A stretch of 64,000 bases of DNA from Litoditis marina. Lineage: Eukaryota; Nematoda; Chromadorea; Rhabditida; Rhabditidae. The notes beneath the pieces were generated by a model. The model did no database searches. It was not told the origin of the DNA and saw nothing but the letters and a program-made list of their open reading frames with translations. Numbering within the stretch: position 1 is the first letter of the stretch; every line of letters begins with the position of its first letter. Position numbers and translations under genes: made by a program. Positions 25,202 to 39,046 of this stretch are shown here, in pieces. Location: assembly GCA_964036275.1 (NCBI GenBank), contig CAXIWQ010000389.1, forward strand, positions 1 through 64,000. The letters are read 5' to 3'.

Positions 25202-26342
25202 AAGCTCTGTATCGAAACTCAGAAAGTTCGAATTTTGGCCGCGTTGATATTCAATCGGCCGGGTTCCGAAGTTTTCACCGGTCAACCTGAAGATTGTAAA
25301 TAGGTCAATTGTTTCATGTTAGTTGTTACTATAAGTGGAAAGATAGTCCAATTAAGTAGTAACAGCGTACTAAAGGTGTTTCATGTATACAAGCTCTGTA
25401 TCGAAACTAAGAAAGTTCGAATTTTGGCCGCGCTGATATTGAATCGGCCGGATTGCGAAGTTTTCACAGGTCAATCTGAAGATTGTACGAAGGCCAATTG
25501 TTTCATAATAGTTGTTACAATAAGTGGGAAGATAGTCCAATTGAGTAGTAACAGTGTACTAAAGGTTTTTCATGTATACAAGCTCTGTATCGAAACTCAG
25601 AAAGTTCGAATTTTGGCCGCGCTGATATTCAATCCGCCGGATTCCGAAGTTTTCACAGGTCAATCTGAAGATTGTAAGGAGGCCAATTGTTTCATGGTAG
25701 TTGTTACTATAAGTGGAAAGATAGTCCAATTAAGTAGTAACAGTGTACTGAAGGTTTTTCATGTATACAAGCTCTGTATCGAAACTCAGAAAGTTCGAAT
25801 TTTGGCAGCGCTGATATTGAATCGGCCGGATTTCGAAGTTTTCACCGGTCAATCTGAAGATTGTAAGGAGGCCAATTGTTTCATGGTAGTTGTGACCATA
25901 AGTGGGGAGATGGTCCAATTGAGTAGTAACAGTGTACTAAAGGTTTTACATGTATACAAGCTCTGTATCGAAACTCAGAAAGTTCGAATATTGGCCGCGC
26001 TGATATTGAATCGGCCGGATTTCGAAGTTTTCACCGGTCAACCTGAAGATTGTAAATAGGTCAATTGTTTCAAGTTAGTTGTTACTATAAGTGGAAAGAT
26101 AGTCCAATTAAGTAGTAACAGTGTACTAAAGGTTTTTCATGTATACAAGCTCTGTATCGAAACTCAGAAAGTTCGAATTTTGGCCGCGCAGATATTGAAT
26201 CGGCCGGATTTCGAAGTTTTCACAGGTCAATCTGAAGATTGTACGAAGGCCAATTGTTTCATAATAGTTGTTACAATAAGTGGGAAGATAGTCCAATTAA
26301 GTGGTAACAGTGTACGGAAGGTTTTTCATGTATACAAGCTCT

Positions 26343-26636
26343 TCGAATCTCTGCCCATATGTCGAAGAGTCGTTGGTCCCTGATCGTTTCCGAGTGGCGC
26401 CCGTTTGATCGAGAACGGGTGCGTGGCCGTCCAATGGTCCGTTGGCGTGATGAACTTGTCGAGGCAGTTCGGAGTTATAACCGAACCGTGAGAAGAGGCC
26501 GAGTCCGGCCACCCAATATCCGTGGCGAAGAGATATTCCGAGTATGCAGAGATAAAGATATCTGGAGGGCAGTCAAGGAACACCATTTCGCAACGATTTG
26601 AAGTGATCTAATAAATCTTGAAATCTTGAAATCTTA
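26343..26636 (+). mobile_element. LINE 3' fragment (RTE-like), copy 8
   Basis: 294-bp copy, 1435 bp after copy 7 (6 monomers + 301 exactly), the shortest HOR unit in the array. The unit appears to have lost several monomers between a TTTCAAGTTAG monomer (about 26070) and the LINE-bearing one. Confidence 0.82.
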
Positions 26637-28527
26637 AAGCTCTGTATCGAAACTCAGAAAGTTCGAATTTTGGCCGCGTTGATATTCAATCGGCCGGGTT
26701 CCGAAGTTTTCACCGGTCAACCTGAAGATTGTAAATAGGTCAATTGTTTCATGTTAGTTGTTACTATAAGTGGAAAGATAGTCCAATTAAGTAGTAACAG
26801 CGTACTAAAGGTGTTTCATGTATACAAGCTCTGTATCGAAACTAAGAAAGTTCGAATTTTGGCCGCGCTGATATTGAATCGGCCGGATTGCGAAGTTTTC
26901 ACAGGTCAATCTGAAGATTGTACGAAGGCCAATTGTTTCATAATAGTTGTTACAATAAGTGGGAAGATAGTCCAATTGAGTAGTAACAGTGTACTAAAGG
27001 TTTTTCATGTATACAAGCTCTGTATCGAAACTCAGAAAGTTCGAATTTTGGCCGCGCTGATATTCAATCCGCCGGATTCCGAAGTTTTCACAGGTCAATC
27101 TGAAGATTGTAAGGAGGCCAATTGTTTCATGGTAGTTGTTACTATAAGTGGAAAGATAGTCCAATTAAGTAGTAACAGTGTACTGAAGGTTTTCCATGTA
27201 TACAAGCTCTGTATCGAAACTCAGAAAGTTCGAATTTTGGCAGCGCTGATATTGAATCGGCCGGATTTCGAAGTTTTCACCGGTCAATCTGAAGATTGTA
27301 AGGAGGCCAATTGTTTCATGGTAGTTGTGACCATAAGTGGGGAGATGGTCCAATTGAGTAGTAACAGTGTACTAAAGGTTTTACATGTATACAAGCTCTG
27401 TATCGAAACTCAGAAAGTTCGAATATTGGCCGCGCTGATATTGAATCGGCCGGATTTCGAAGTTTTCACCGGTCAACCTGAAGATTGTAAATAGGTCAAT
27501 TGTTTCATGTTAGTTGTTACTATAAGTGGAAAGATAGTCCAATTAAGTAGTAACAGTGTACTAAAGGTTTTTCATGTATACAAGCTCTGTATCGAAACTC
27601 AGAAAGTTCGAATTTTGGCCGCGCAGATATTGAATCGGCCGGATTTCGAAGTTTTCACAGGTCAATCTGGAGATTGTACGAAGGCCAATTGTTTCATAAT
27701 AGTTGTTACAATAAGTGGGAAGATAGTCCAATTGAGTAGTAACAGTGTACTAAAGGTTTTTCATGTATACAAGCTCTGTATCGAAACTCAGAAAGTTCGA
27801 ATTTTGGCCGCGCAGATATTGAATCGCCGGATTTCGAAGTTTTCACCGGTCAAAGATTGTAAGGAGGCCAATTGTTTTATGGTAGTTGTGACCATAAGTG
27901 GGAAGATAGTCCAATTGAGTAGTAACAGTGTACTAAAGGTTTTACATGTATACAAGCTCTGTATCGAAACTCAGAAAGTTCGAATATTGGCCGCGCTGAT
28001 ATTGAATCGGCCGGATTTCGAAGTTTTCACCGGTCAACCTGAAGATTGTAAATAGGTCAATTGTTTCATGTTAGTTGTTACTATAAGTGGAAAGGTAGTC
28101 CAATTAAGTAGTAACAGCGTACTAAAGGTTTTTCATGTATACAAGCTCTGTATCGAAACTCAGAAAGTTCGAATTTTGGCCGCGCTGATATTCAATCGGC
28201 CGGATTCCGAAGTTTTCACAGGTCAATCTGAAGATTGTAAGAAAACCAATTGTTCCATGGTAGTTGTTACTATAAGTGGGGAGATAGTCCAACTGAGTAG
28301 TAACAGTGTACTAAAGGTTTTTCATGTAGACAAGCTCTGTATCGAAACTCAGAAAGTTCGAATTTTGGCCGCGCTGATATTGAATCGGCCGGATTTCGAA
28401 GTTTTCACAGGTCAATCTGAAGATTGTACGAAGGCCAATTGTTTCATAATAGTTGTTACAATAAGTGGGAAGATAGTCCAATTAAGTGGTAACAGTGTAC
28501 GGAAGGTTTTTCATGTATACAAGCTCT

Positions 28528-28821
28528 TCGAATCTCTGCCCATATGTCGAAGAGTCGTTGGTCCCTGATCGTTTCCGAGTGGCGCCCGTTTGATCGAGAA
28601 CGGGTGCGTGGCCGTCCAATGGTCCGTTGGCGTGATGAACTTGTCGAGGCAGTTCGGAGTTATAACCGAACCGTGAGAAGAGGCCGAGTCCGGCCACCCA
28701 ATATCCGTGGCGAAGAGATATTCCGAGTATGCAGAGATAAAGATATCTGGAGGGCAGTCAAGGAACACCATTTCGCAACGATTTGAAGTGATCTAATAAA
28801 TCTTGAAATCTTGAAATCTTA
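28528..28821 (+). mobile_element. LINE 3' fragment (RTE-like), copy 9
   Basis: 294-bp copy, 2185 bp after copy 8. The six bases missing from a full 10-mer are a local deletion near 27850 (GGTCAAAGATTG). The monomer after it has GAATTTGGC with one T missing, a change shared with the monomer after copy 10. Confidence 0.82.
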
Positions 28822-30528
28822 AAGCTCTGTATCGAAACTCAGAAAGTTCGAATTTGGCTGCGCTGATATTCAATCGGCCGGGTTCCGAAGTTTTCACCGG
28901 TCAACCTGAAGATTGTAAATAGGTCAATTGTTTCATGTTAGTTGTTACTATAAGTGGAAAGATAGTCCAATTAAGTAGTAACAGCGTACTAAAGGTGTTT
29001 CATGTATACAAGCTCTGTATCGAAACTAAGAAAGTTCGAATTTTGGCCGCGCTGATATTGAATCGGCCGGATTGCGAAGTTTTCACAGGTCAATCTGAAG
29101 ATTGTACGAAGGCCAATTGTTTCATAATAGTTGTTACAATAAGTGGGAAGATAGTCCAATTGAGTAGTAACAGTGTACTAAAGGTTTTTCATGTATACAA
29201 GCTCTGTATCGAGACTCAGAAAGTTCGAATTTTGGCCGCGCTGATATTCAATCCGCCGGATTCCGAAGTTTTCACAGGTCAATCTGAAGATTGTAAGGAG
29301 GCCAATTGTTTCATGGTAGTTGTGACCATAAGTGGGGAGATGGTCCAATTGAGTAGTAACAGTGTACTAAAGGTTTTACATGTATACAAGCTCTGTATCG
29401 AAACTCAGAAAGTTCGAATATTGGCCGCGCTGATATTGAATCGGCCGGATTTCGATGTTTTCACCGGTCAACCTGAAGATTGTAAATAGGTCAATTGTTT
29501 CATGTTAGTTGTTACTATAAGTGAAAAGATAGTCCAATTAAGTAGTAACAGTGTACTAAAGGTTTTTCATGTATACAAGCTCTGTATCGAAACTCAGAAA
29601 GTTCGAATTTTGGCCGCGCAGATATTGAATCGGCCGGATATCGAAGTTTTCACAGGTCAATCTGGAGATTGTACGAAGGCCAATTGTTTCATAATAGTTG
29701 TTACAATAAGTGGGAAGATAGTTCAATTGAGTAGTAACAGTGTACTAAAGGTTCTTCATGTATACAAGCTCTGTATCGAAACTCAGAAAGTTCGAATTTT
29801 GGCCGCGCTGATATTGAATCGGCCGGATTTCGAAGTTTTCACCGGTCAATCTGAAGATTGTAAGGAGGCCAATTGTTTTATGGTAGTTGTGACCATAAGT
29901 GGGAAGATAGTCCAATTGAGTAGTAACAGTGTACTAAAGGTTTTACATGTATACAAGCTCTGTATCGAAACTCAGAAAGTTCGAATATTGGCCGCGCTGA
30001 TATTGAATCGGCCGGATTTCGAAGTTTTCACCGGTCAACCTGAAGATTTTAAATAGGTCAATTGTTTCATGTTAGTTGTTACTATAAGTGGAAAGGTAGT
30101 CCAATTAAGTAGTAACAGCGTACTAAAGGTTTTTCATGTATACAAGCTCTGTATCGAAACTCAGAAAGTTCGAATTTTGGCCGCGCTGATATTCAATCGG
30201 CCGGATTCCGAAGTTTTCACAGGTCAATCTGAAGATTGTAAGAAAACCAATTGTTCCATGGTAGTTGTTACTATAAGTGGGGAGATAGTCCAACTGAGTA
30301 GTAACAGTGTACTAAAGGTTTTTCATGTAGACAAGCTCTGTATCGAAACTCAGAAAGTTCGAATTTTGGCCGCGCTGATATTGAATCGGCCGGATTTCGA
30401 AGTTTTCACAGGTCAATCTGAAGATTGTACGAAGGCCAATTGTTTCATAATAGTTGTTACAATAAGTGGGAAGATAGTCCAATTAAGTGGTAACAGTGTA
30501 CGGAAGGTTTTTCATGTATACAAGCTCT

Positions 30529-30822
30529 TCGAATCTCTGCCCATATGTCGAAGAGTCGTTGGTCCCTGATCGTTTCCGAGTGGCGCCCGTTTGATCGAGA
30601 ACGGGTGCGTGGCCGTCCAATGGTCCGTTGGCGTGATGAACTTGTCGAGGCAGTTCGGAGTTATAACCGAACCGTGAGAAGAGGCCGAGTCCGGCCACCC
30701 AATATCCGTGGCGAAGAGATATTCCGAGTATGCAGAGATAAAGATATCTGGAGGGCAGTCAAGGAACACCATTTCGCAACGATTTGAAGTGATCTAATAA
30801 ATCTTGAAATCTTGAAATCTTA
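30529..30822 (+). mobile_element. LINE 3' fragment (RTE-like), copy 10
   Basis: 294-bp copy, 2001 bp after copy 9, followed by the same one-T deletion in GAATTTGGC. Copies 9 and 10 therefore look like products of one local duplication or conversion. Confidence 0.82.
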
Positions 30823-32718
30823 AAGCTCTGTATCGAAACTCAGAAAGTTCGAATTTGGCCGCGTTGATATTCAATCGGCCGGGTTCCGAAGTTTTCACCG
30901 GTCAACCTGAAGATTGTAAATAGGTCAATTGTTTCATGTTAGTTGTTACTATAAGTGGAAAGATAGTCCAATTAAGTAGTAACAGCGTACTAAAGGTGTT
31001 TCATGTATACAAGCTCTATATCGAAACTAAGAAAGTTCGAATTTTGGCCGCGCTGATATTGAATCGGCCGGATTGCGAAGTTTTCACAGGTCAATCTGAA
31101 GATTGTACGAAGGCCAATTGTTTCATAATAGTTGTTACAATAAGTGGGAAGATAGTCCAATTGAGTAGTAACAGTGTACTAAAGGTTTTTCATGTATACA
31201 AGCTCTGTATCGAAACTCAGAAAGTTCGAATTTTGGCCGCGCTGATATTCAATCCGCCGGATTCCGAAGTTTTCACAGGTCAATCTGAAGATTGTAAGGA
31301 GGCCAATTGTTTCATGGTAGTTGTTACTATAAGTGGAAAGATAGTCCAATTAAGTAGTAACAGTGTACTGAAGGTTTTTCATGTATACAAGCTCTGTATC
31401 GAAACTCAGAAAGTTCGAATTTTGGCAGCGCTGATATTGAACCGGCCGGATTTCGAAGTTTTCACCGGTCAATCTGAAGATTGTAAGGAGGCCAATTGTT
31501 TCATGGTAGTTGTGACCATAAGTGGGGAGATGGTCCAATTGAGTAGTAACAGTGTACTAAAGGTTTTACATGTATACAAGCTCTGTATCGAAACTCAGAA
31601 AGTTCGAATATTGGCCGCGCTGATATTGAATCGGCCGGATTTCGAAGTTTTCACCGGTCAACCTGAAGATTGTAAATAGGTCAATTGTTTCATGTTAGTT
31701 GTTACTATAAGTGGAAAGATAGTCCAATTAAGTAGTAACAGTGTACTAAAGGTTTTTCATGTATACAAGCTCTGTATCGAAACTCAGAAAGTTCGAATTT
31801 TGGCCGCGCAGATATTGAATCGGCCGGATTTCGAAGTTTTCACAGGTCAATCTGGAGATTGTACGAAGGCCAATTGTTTCATAATAGTTGTTACAATAAG
31901 TGGGAAGATAGTCCAATTGAGTAGTAACAGTGTACTAAAGGTTTTTCATGTATACAAGCTCTGTATCGAAACTCAGAAAGTTCGAATTTTGGCCGCGCTG
32001 ATATTGAATCGGCCGGATTTCGAAGTTTTCACCGGTCAATCTGAAGATTGTAAGGAGGCCAATTGTTTTATGGTAGTTGTGACCATAAGTGGGAAGATAG
32101 TCCAATTGAGTAGTAACAGTGTACTAAAGGTTTTACATGTATACAAGCTCTGTATCGAAACTCAGAAAGTTCGAATATTGGCCGCGCTGATATTGAATCG
32201 GCCGGATTTCGAAGTTTTCACCGGTCAACCTGAAGATTGTAAATAGGTCAATTGTTTCATGTTAGTTGTTACTATAAGTGGAAAGGTAGTCCAATTAAGT
32301 AGTAACAGCGTACTAAAGGTTTTTCATGTATACAAGCTCTGTATCGAAACTCAGAAAGTTCGAATTTTGGCCGCGCTGATATTCAATCGGCCGGATTCCG
32401 AAGTTTTCACAGGTCAATCTGAAGATTGTAAGAAAACCAATTGTTCCATGGTAGTTGTTACTATAAGTGGGGAGATAGTCCAACTGAGTAGTAACAGTGT
32501 ACTAAAGGTTTTTCATGTAGACAAGCTCTGTATCGAAACTCAGAAAGTTCGAATTTTGGCCGCGCTGATATTGAATCGGCCGGATTTCGAAGTTTTCACA
32601 GGTCAATCTGAAGATTGTACGAAGGCCAATTGTTTCATAATAGTTGTTACAATAAGTGGGAAGATAGTCCAATTAAGTGGTAACAGTGTACGGAAGGTTT
32701 TTCATGTATACAAGCTCT

Positions 32719-33012
32719 TCGAATCTCTGCCCATATGTCGAAGAGTCGTTGGTCCCTGATCGTTTCCGAGTGGCGCCCGTTTGATCGAGAACGGGTGCGT
32801 GGCCGTCCAATGGTCCGTTGGCGTGATGAACTTGTCGAGGCAGTTCGGAGTTATAACCGAACCGTGAGAAGAGGCCGAGTCCGGCCACCCAATATCCGTG
32901 GCGAAGAGATATTCCGAGTATGCAGAGATAAAGATATCTGGAGGGCAGTCAAGGAACACCATTTCGCAACGATTTGAAGTGATCTAATAAATCTTGAAAT
33001 CTTGAAATCTTA
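32719..33012 (+). mobile_element. LINE 3' fragment (RTE-like), copy 11
   Basis: 294-bp copy, 2190 bp after copy 10, with intact residual frame and AAGCTCT duplication. Confidence 0.82.
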
Positions 33013-34531
33013 AAGCTCTGTATCGAAACTCAGAAAGTTCGAATTTTGGCCGCGCTGATATTCAATCGGCCGGGTTCCGAAGTTTTCACCGGTCAACCTG
33101 AAGATTGTAAATAGGTCAATTGTTTCATGTTAGTTGTTACTATAAGTGGAAAGATAGTCCAATTAAGTAGTAACAGCGTACTAAAGGTGTTTCATGTATA
33201 CAAGCTCTGTATCGAAACTAAGAAAGTTCGAATTTTGGCCGCGCTGATATTGAATCGGCCGGATTGCGAAGTTTTCACAGGTCAATCTGAAGATTGTACG
33301 AAGGCCAATTGTTTCATAATAGTTGTTACAATAAGTGGGAAGATAGTCCAATTGAGTAGTAACAGTGTACTAAAGGTTTTTCATGTATACAAGCTCTGTA
33401 TCGAAACTCAGAAAGTTCGAATTTTGGCCGCGCTGATATTCAATCCGCCGGATTCCGAAGTTTTCACAGGTCAATCTGAAGATTGTAAATAGGTCAATTG
33501 TTTCATGTTAGTTGTTACTATAAGTGGAAAGATAGTCCAATTAAGTAGTAACAGTGTACTAAAGGTTTTTCATGTATACAAGCTCTGTATCGAAACTCAG
33601 AAAGTTCGAATTTTGGCCGCGCAGATATTGAATCGGCCGGATTTCGAAGTTTTCACAGGTCAATCTGGAGATTGTACGAAGGCCAATTGTTTCATAATAG
33701 TTGTTACAATAAGTGGGAAGATAGTCCAATTGAGTAGTAACAGTGTACTAAAGGTTTTTCATGTATACAAGCTCTGTATCGAAACTCAGAAAGTTCGAAT
33801 TTTGGCCGCGCTGATATTGAATCGGCCGGATTTCGAAGTTTTCACCGGTCAATCTGAAGATTGTAAGGAGGCCAATTGTTTTATGGTAGTTGTGACCATA
33901 AGTGGGAAGATAGTCCAATTGAGTAGTAACAGTGTACTAAAGGTTTTACATGTATACAAGCTCTGTATCGAAACTCAGAAAGTTCGAATATTGGCCGCGC
34001 TGATATTGAATCGGCCGGATTTCGAAGTTTTCACCGGTCAACCTGAAGATTGTAAATAGGTCAATTGTTTCATGTTAGTTGTTACTATAAGTGGAAAGGT
34101 AGTCCAATTAAGTAGTAACAGCGTACTAAAGGTTTTTCATGTATACAAGCTCTGTATCGAAACTCAGAAAGTTCGAATTTTGGCCGCGCTGATATTCAAT
34201 CGGCCGGATTCCGAAGTTTTCACAGGTCAATCTGAAGATTGTAAGAAAACCAATTGTTCCATGGTAGTTGTTATTATAAGTGGGGAGATAGTCCAACTGA
34301 GTAGTAACAGTGTACTAAAGGTTTTTCATGTAGACAAGCTCTGTATCGAAACTCAGAAAGTTCGAATTTTGGCCGCGCTGATATTGAATCGGCCGGATTT
34401 CGAAGTTTTCACAGGTCAATCTGAAGATTGTACGAAGGCCAATTGTTTCATAATAGTTGTTACAATAAGTGGGAAGATAGTCCAATTAAGTGGTAACAGT
34501 GTAAGGAAGGTTTTTCATGTATACAAGCTCT

Positions 34532-34825
34532 TCGAATCTCTGCCCATATGTCGAAGAGTCGTTGGTCCCTGATCGTTTCCGAGTGGCGCCCGTTTGATCG
34601 AGAACGGGTGCGTGGCCGTCCAATGGTCCGTTGGCGTGATGAACTTGTCGAGGCAGTTCGGAGTTATAACCGAACCGTGAGAAGAGGCCGAGTCCGGCCA
34701 CCCAATATCCGTGGCGAAGAGATATTCCGAGTTTGCAGAGATAAAGATATCTGGAGGGCAGTCAAGGAACACTATTTCGCAACGATTTGAAGTGATCTAA
34801 TAAATCTTGAAATCTTGAAATCTTA
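34532..34825 (+). mobile_element. LINE 3' fragment (RTE-like), copy 12
   Basis: The last LINE copy, 1813 bp after copy 11 (8 monomers + 301). It carries private changes: GTTTGCAG for GTATGCAG, AACACTATTTCG for AACACCATTTCG (H to Y), and GTGTAAGGAAGG just upstream of the insert. It is the most diverged copy in array B, as expected at an array edge where homogenisation is weaker. Confidence 0.82.
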
Positions 34826-36022
34826 AAGCTCTGTATCGAAACTCAGAAAGTTCGAATTTTGGCCGCGCTGATATTCAATCGGCCGGGTTCCGAAGTTTTC
34901 ACCGGTCAACCTGAAGATTGTAAATAGGTCGATTGTTTCATGTTAGTTGTTACTATAAGTGGAAAGATAGTCCAATTAAGTAGTAACAGCGTACTAAAGG
35001 TGTTTCATGTATACAAGCTCTGTATCGAAACTAAGAAAGTTCGAATTTTGGCCGCGCTGATATTCAATCCGCCGGATTCCGAAGTTTTCACAGGTCAATC
35101 TGAAGATTGTAAGGAGGCCAATTGTTTCATGGTAGTTGTTACTATAAGTGGAAAGATAGTCCAATTAAGTAGTAACAGCGTACTAAAGGTTTTTCATGTA
35201 TACAAGCTCTGTATCGAAACTCAGAAAGTTCGAATTTTGGCCGCGCTGATATTGAATCGGCCGGATTTCGAAGTTTTCACCGGTCAATCTGAAGATTGTA
35301 AGGAGGCCAATTGTTTCAAGTTAGTTGTTACTATAAGTGGAAAGATAGTCCAATTGAGTAGTAACAGTGTACTAAAGGTTTTTCATGTATACAAGCTCTG
35401 TATCGAAACTCAGAAAGTTCGAATTTTGGCCGCGCTGATATTCAATCGGCCGGATTCCGAAGTTTTCACAGGTCAATCTGAAGATTGTAAGAAAACCAAT
35501 TGTTCCATGGTAGTTGTTACTATAAGTGGGAAGATAGTCCAACTGAGTAGTAACAGTGTACTAAAGGTTTTTCATGTAGACAAGCTCTGTATCGAAACTC
35601 AGAAAGTTCGAATTTTGGCCGCGCTGATATTCAATCCGCCGGATTCCGAAGTTTTCACAGGTCAATCTGAAGATTGTAAGAAAACCAATTGTTTCATGGT
35701 AGTTGTTACCATAAGTGGGAAGATAGTCCAATCAAGTAGTAACAGTGTACTAAAGGTTTTTCATGTAGACAAGCTCTGTATCGAAACTCAGAAAGTTCGA
35801 ATTTTGGCCGCGCTGATATTCAATCCGCCGGATTCCGAAGTTTTCACAGGTCAATCTGAAGATTGTAAGGAGGCCAATTGTTTCATGGTAGTTGTTACTA
35901 TAAGTGGAAAGATAGTCCAATTAAGTAGTAACAGCGTACTAAAGGTTTTTCATGTATACAAGCTCTGTATCGAAACTCAGAAAGTTCGAATTTTGGCCGC
36001 GCTGATATTGAATCGGCCGGAT

Positions 36023-36077
36023 TTCGAAGTTTTCAATTGTTTCATACGAAAGTTTTTTCGAAGTTTTCAATTGTTTC
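36023..36077. other. Left inversion breakpoint with local duplication
   Basis: The + oriented satellite stops after CGAAGTTTTCA. A 21-base stretch (36023-36043) is repeated directly at 36057-36077, with a filler around ATACGAAAGTT between the copies. The satellite then continues in minus orientation from 36078. Such short templated duplications are typical of microhomology-mediated repair. Confidence 0.75.
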
Positions 36078-39045
36078 GACCTGTGAAAACTTCGAAATCC
36101 GGCCGATTGAATATCAACGCGGCCAAAATTCGAACTTTCTGAGTTTCGATACAGAGCTTGTATACATGAAAACCCTTTAGTACACTGTTACTACTCAGTT
36201 GGACTATCTCCCCACTTATAGTAACAACTACCATGAAACAATTGACCTATTTACAATCTTCAGGTTGACCGGTGAAAACTTCGAAATCCGGCCGATTCAA
36301 TATCAGCGCGGCCAAAATTCGAACTTTCTGAGTTTCGATACAGAGCTTGTCTACATGAAAAACCTTTAGTACACTGTTACTACTTGATTGGACTATCTTC
36401 CCACTTATAGTAACAACTACCATGAAACAATTGGTTTTCTTACAATCTTCAGATTGACCTGTGAAAACTTCGGAATCCGGCCGATTGAATATCAGCGCGG
36501 CCAAAATTCGAACTTTCTGAGTTTCGATACAGAGCTTGTATACATGAAAAACCTTTAGTACGCTATTACTACTTAATTGGACTATCTTTCCACTTATAGT
36601 AACAACTAACTTGAAACAATTGACCTATTTACAATCTTCAGGTTGACCGGTGAAAACTTCGAAATCCGGCCGATTCAATATCAGCGCGGCCAATATTCGA
36701 ACTTTCTGAGTTTCGATACAGAGCTTGTATACATGTAAAACCTTTAGTACACTGTTACTACTCAATTGGACTATCTTCCCACTTATGGTCACAACTACCA
36801 TAAAACAATTGGCCTCCTTACAATCTTCAGATTGACCGGTGAAAACTTCGAAATCCGGCCGATTCAATATCAGCGCGGCCAAAATTCGAACTTTCTGAGT
36901 TTCGATACAGAGCTTGTATACATGAAAAACCTTTAGTACACTGTTACTACTCAATTGGACTATCTTCCCACTTATTGTAACAACTATTATGAAACAATTG
37001 GCCTTCGTACAATCTCCAGATTGACCTGTGAAAACTTCGAAATCCGGCCGATTCAATATCTGCGCGGCCAAAATTCGAACTTTCTGAGTTTCGATACAGA
37101 GCTTGTATACATGATAAACCTTTAGTACACTGTTACTACTCAGTTGGACTATCTCCCCACTTATAGTAACAACTACCATGGAACAATTGGTTTTCTTACA
37201 ATCTTCAGATTGACCTGTGAAAACTTCGGAATCCGGCCGATTGAATATCAGCGCGGCCAAAATTCGAACTTTCTGAGTTTCGATACAGAGCTTGTATACA
37301 TGAAAAACCTTTAGTACGCTGTTACTACTTAATTGGACTATCTTTCCACTTATAGTAACAACTAACATGAAACAATTGACCTATTTACAATCTTCAGGTT
37401 GACCGGTGAAAACTTCGAAATCCGGCCGATTCAATATCAGCGCGGCCAATATTCGAACTTTCTGAGTTTCGATACAGAGCTTGTATACATGTAAAACCTT
37501 TAGTACACTGTTACTACTTAATTGGACTATCTTCCCACTTATGGTCACAACTACCATAAAACAATTGGCCTCCTTACAATCTTCAGATTGACCGGTGAAA
37601 ACTTCGAAATCCGGCCGATTCAATATCAGCGCGGCCAAAATTCGAACTTTCTGAGTTTCGATACAGAGCTTGTATACATGAAAAACCTTTAGTACACTGT
37701 TACTACTCAATTGGACAATCTTCCCACTTATTGTAACAACTATTATGAAACAATTGGCCTTCGTACAATCTCCAGATTGACCTGTGAAAACTTCGAAATC
37801 CGGCCGATTCAATATCTGCGCGGCCAAAATTCGAACTTTCTGAGTTTCGATACAGAGCTTGTATACATGAAAAACCTTTAGTACACTGTTACTACTCAGT
37901 TGGACTATCTCCCCACTTATAGTAACAACTACCATGGAACAATTGGTTTTCTTACAATCTTCAGATTGACCTGTGAAAACTTCGGAATCCGGCCGATTGA
38001 ATATCAGTGCGGCCTAAATTCGAACTTTCTGAGTTTCGATACAGAGCTTGTATACATGAAAAACCTTTAGTACGCTGTTACTACTTAATTGGACTATCTT
38101 TTCACTTATAGTAACAATTGACCTATTTACAATCTTCAGGTTGACCGGTGAAACTTCGAAATCCCAATATCAGCGCGGCCAATATTCGAACTTTCTGAGT
38201 TTCGATACAGAGCTTGTATACATGTAAAACCTTTAGTACACTGTTACTACTCAATTGGACCATCTCCCCACTTATGGTCACAACTACCATGAAACAATTG
38301 GCCTCCTTACAATCTTCAGATTGACCGGTGAAAACTTCGAAATCCGGCCGATTCAATATCAGCGCGGCCAATATTCGAACTTTCTGAGTTTCGATACAGA
38401 GCTTGTATACATGAAAAACCTTTAGTACGCTATTACTACTTAATTGGACTATCTTTCCACTTATAGTAACAACTAACTTGAAACAATTGACCTATTTACA
38501 ATCTTCAGGTTGACCGGTGAAAACTTCGAAATCCGGCCGATTCAATATCAGCGCGGCCAATATTCGAACTTTCTGAGTTTCGATACAGAGCTTGTATACA
38601 TGAAAAACCTTTAGTACGCTGTTACTACTTAATTGGACTATCTTTCCACTTATAGTAACAACTAACATGAAACAATTGACCTATTTACAATCTTCAGGTT
38701 GACCGGTGAAAACTTCGAAATCCGGCCGATTCAATATCAGCGCGGCCAATATTCGAACTTTCTGAGTTTCGATACAGAGCTTGTATACATGTAAAACCTT
38801 TAGTACACTGTTACTACTCAATTGGACTATCTTCCCACTTATGGTCACAACTACCATAAAACAATTGGCCTCCTTACAATCTTCAGATTGACCGGTGAAA
38901 ACTTCGAAATCCGGCCGATTCAATATCAGCGCGGCCAAAATTCGAACTTTCTGAGTTTCGATACAGAGCTTGTATACATGAAAAACCTTTAGTACGCTGT
39001 TACTACTTAATTGGACTATCTTTTCACTTATAGTAATAACTAACA
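36078..39045 (-). repeat. 189-bp satellite, array C (inverted)
   Basis: About 15.7 monomers of the same satellite in reverse orientation. Read on the minus strand they show the same classes, including the AATAGGTC stop-bearing class and the GTGAAAAGATAG variant beside the PLE. No LINE fragment is present. Local deletions occur near 38105-38165. The array ends at 39045, directly against the PLE. Confidence 0.95.
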
Positions 39046-39046
39046 T

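Larger units (their letters stand above)
18140..36043 (+). repeat. 189-bp satellite, array B (LINE-containing HOR)
   Basis: About 80 monomers of the same 189-bp satellite, organised into higher-order repeats that each end with a monomer carrying the 294-bp LINE fragment. Distances between successive LINE copies are 1626, 2191, 2002, 1435, 2185, 2001, 2190 and 1813 bp. These equal 7, 10, 9, 6, 10, 9, 10 and 8 monomers plus 301 bp (294 insert + 7 duplication), apart from small local indels. The two 9-mers (22922-24924 and 28544-30545) share private variants: GATTTCGATG, GTGAAAAGATAG and CGGATATCG. Copies are nearly identical, which points to recent unequal exchange or segmental amplification. 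Confidence 0.97.
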
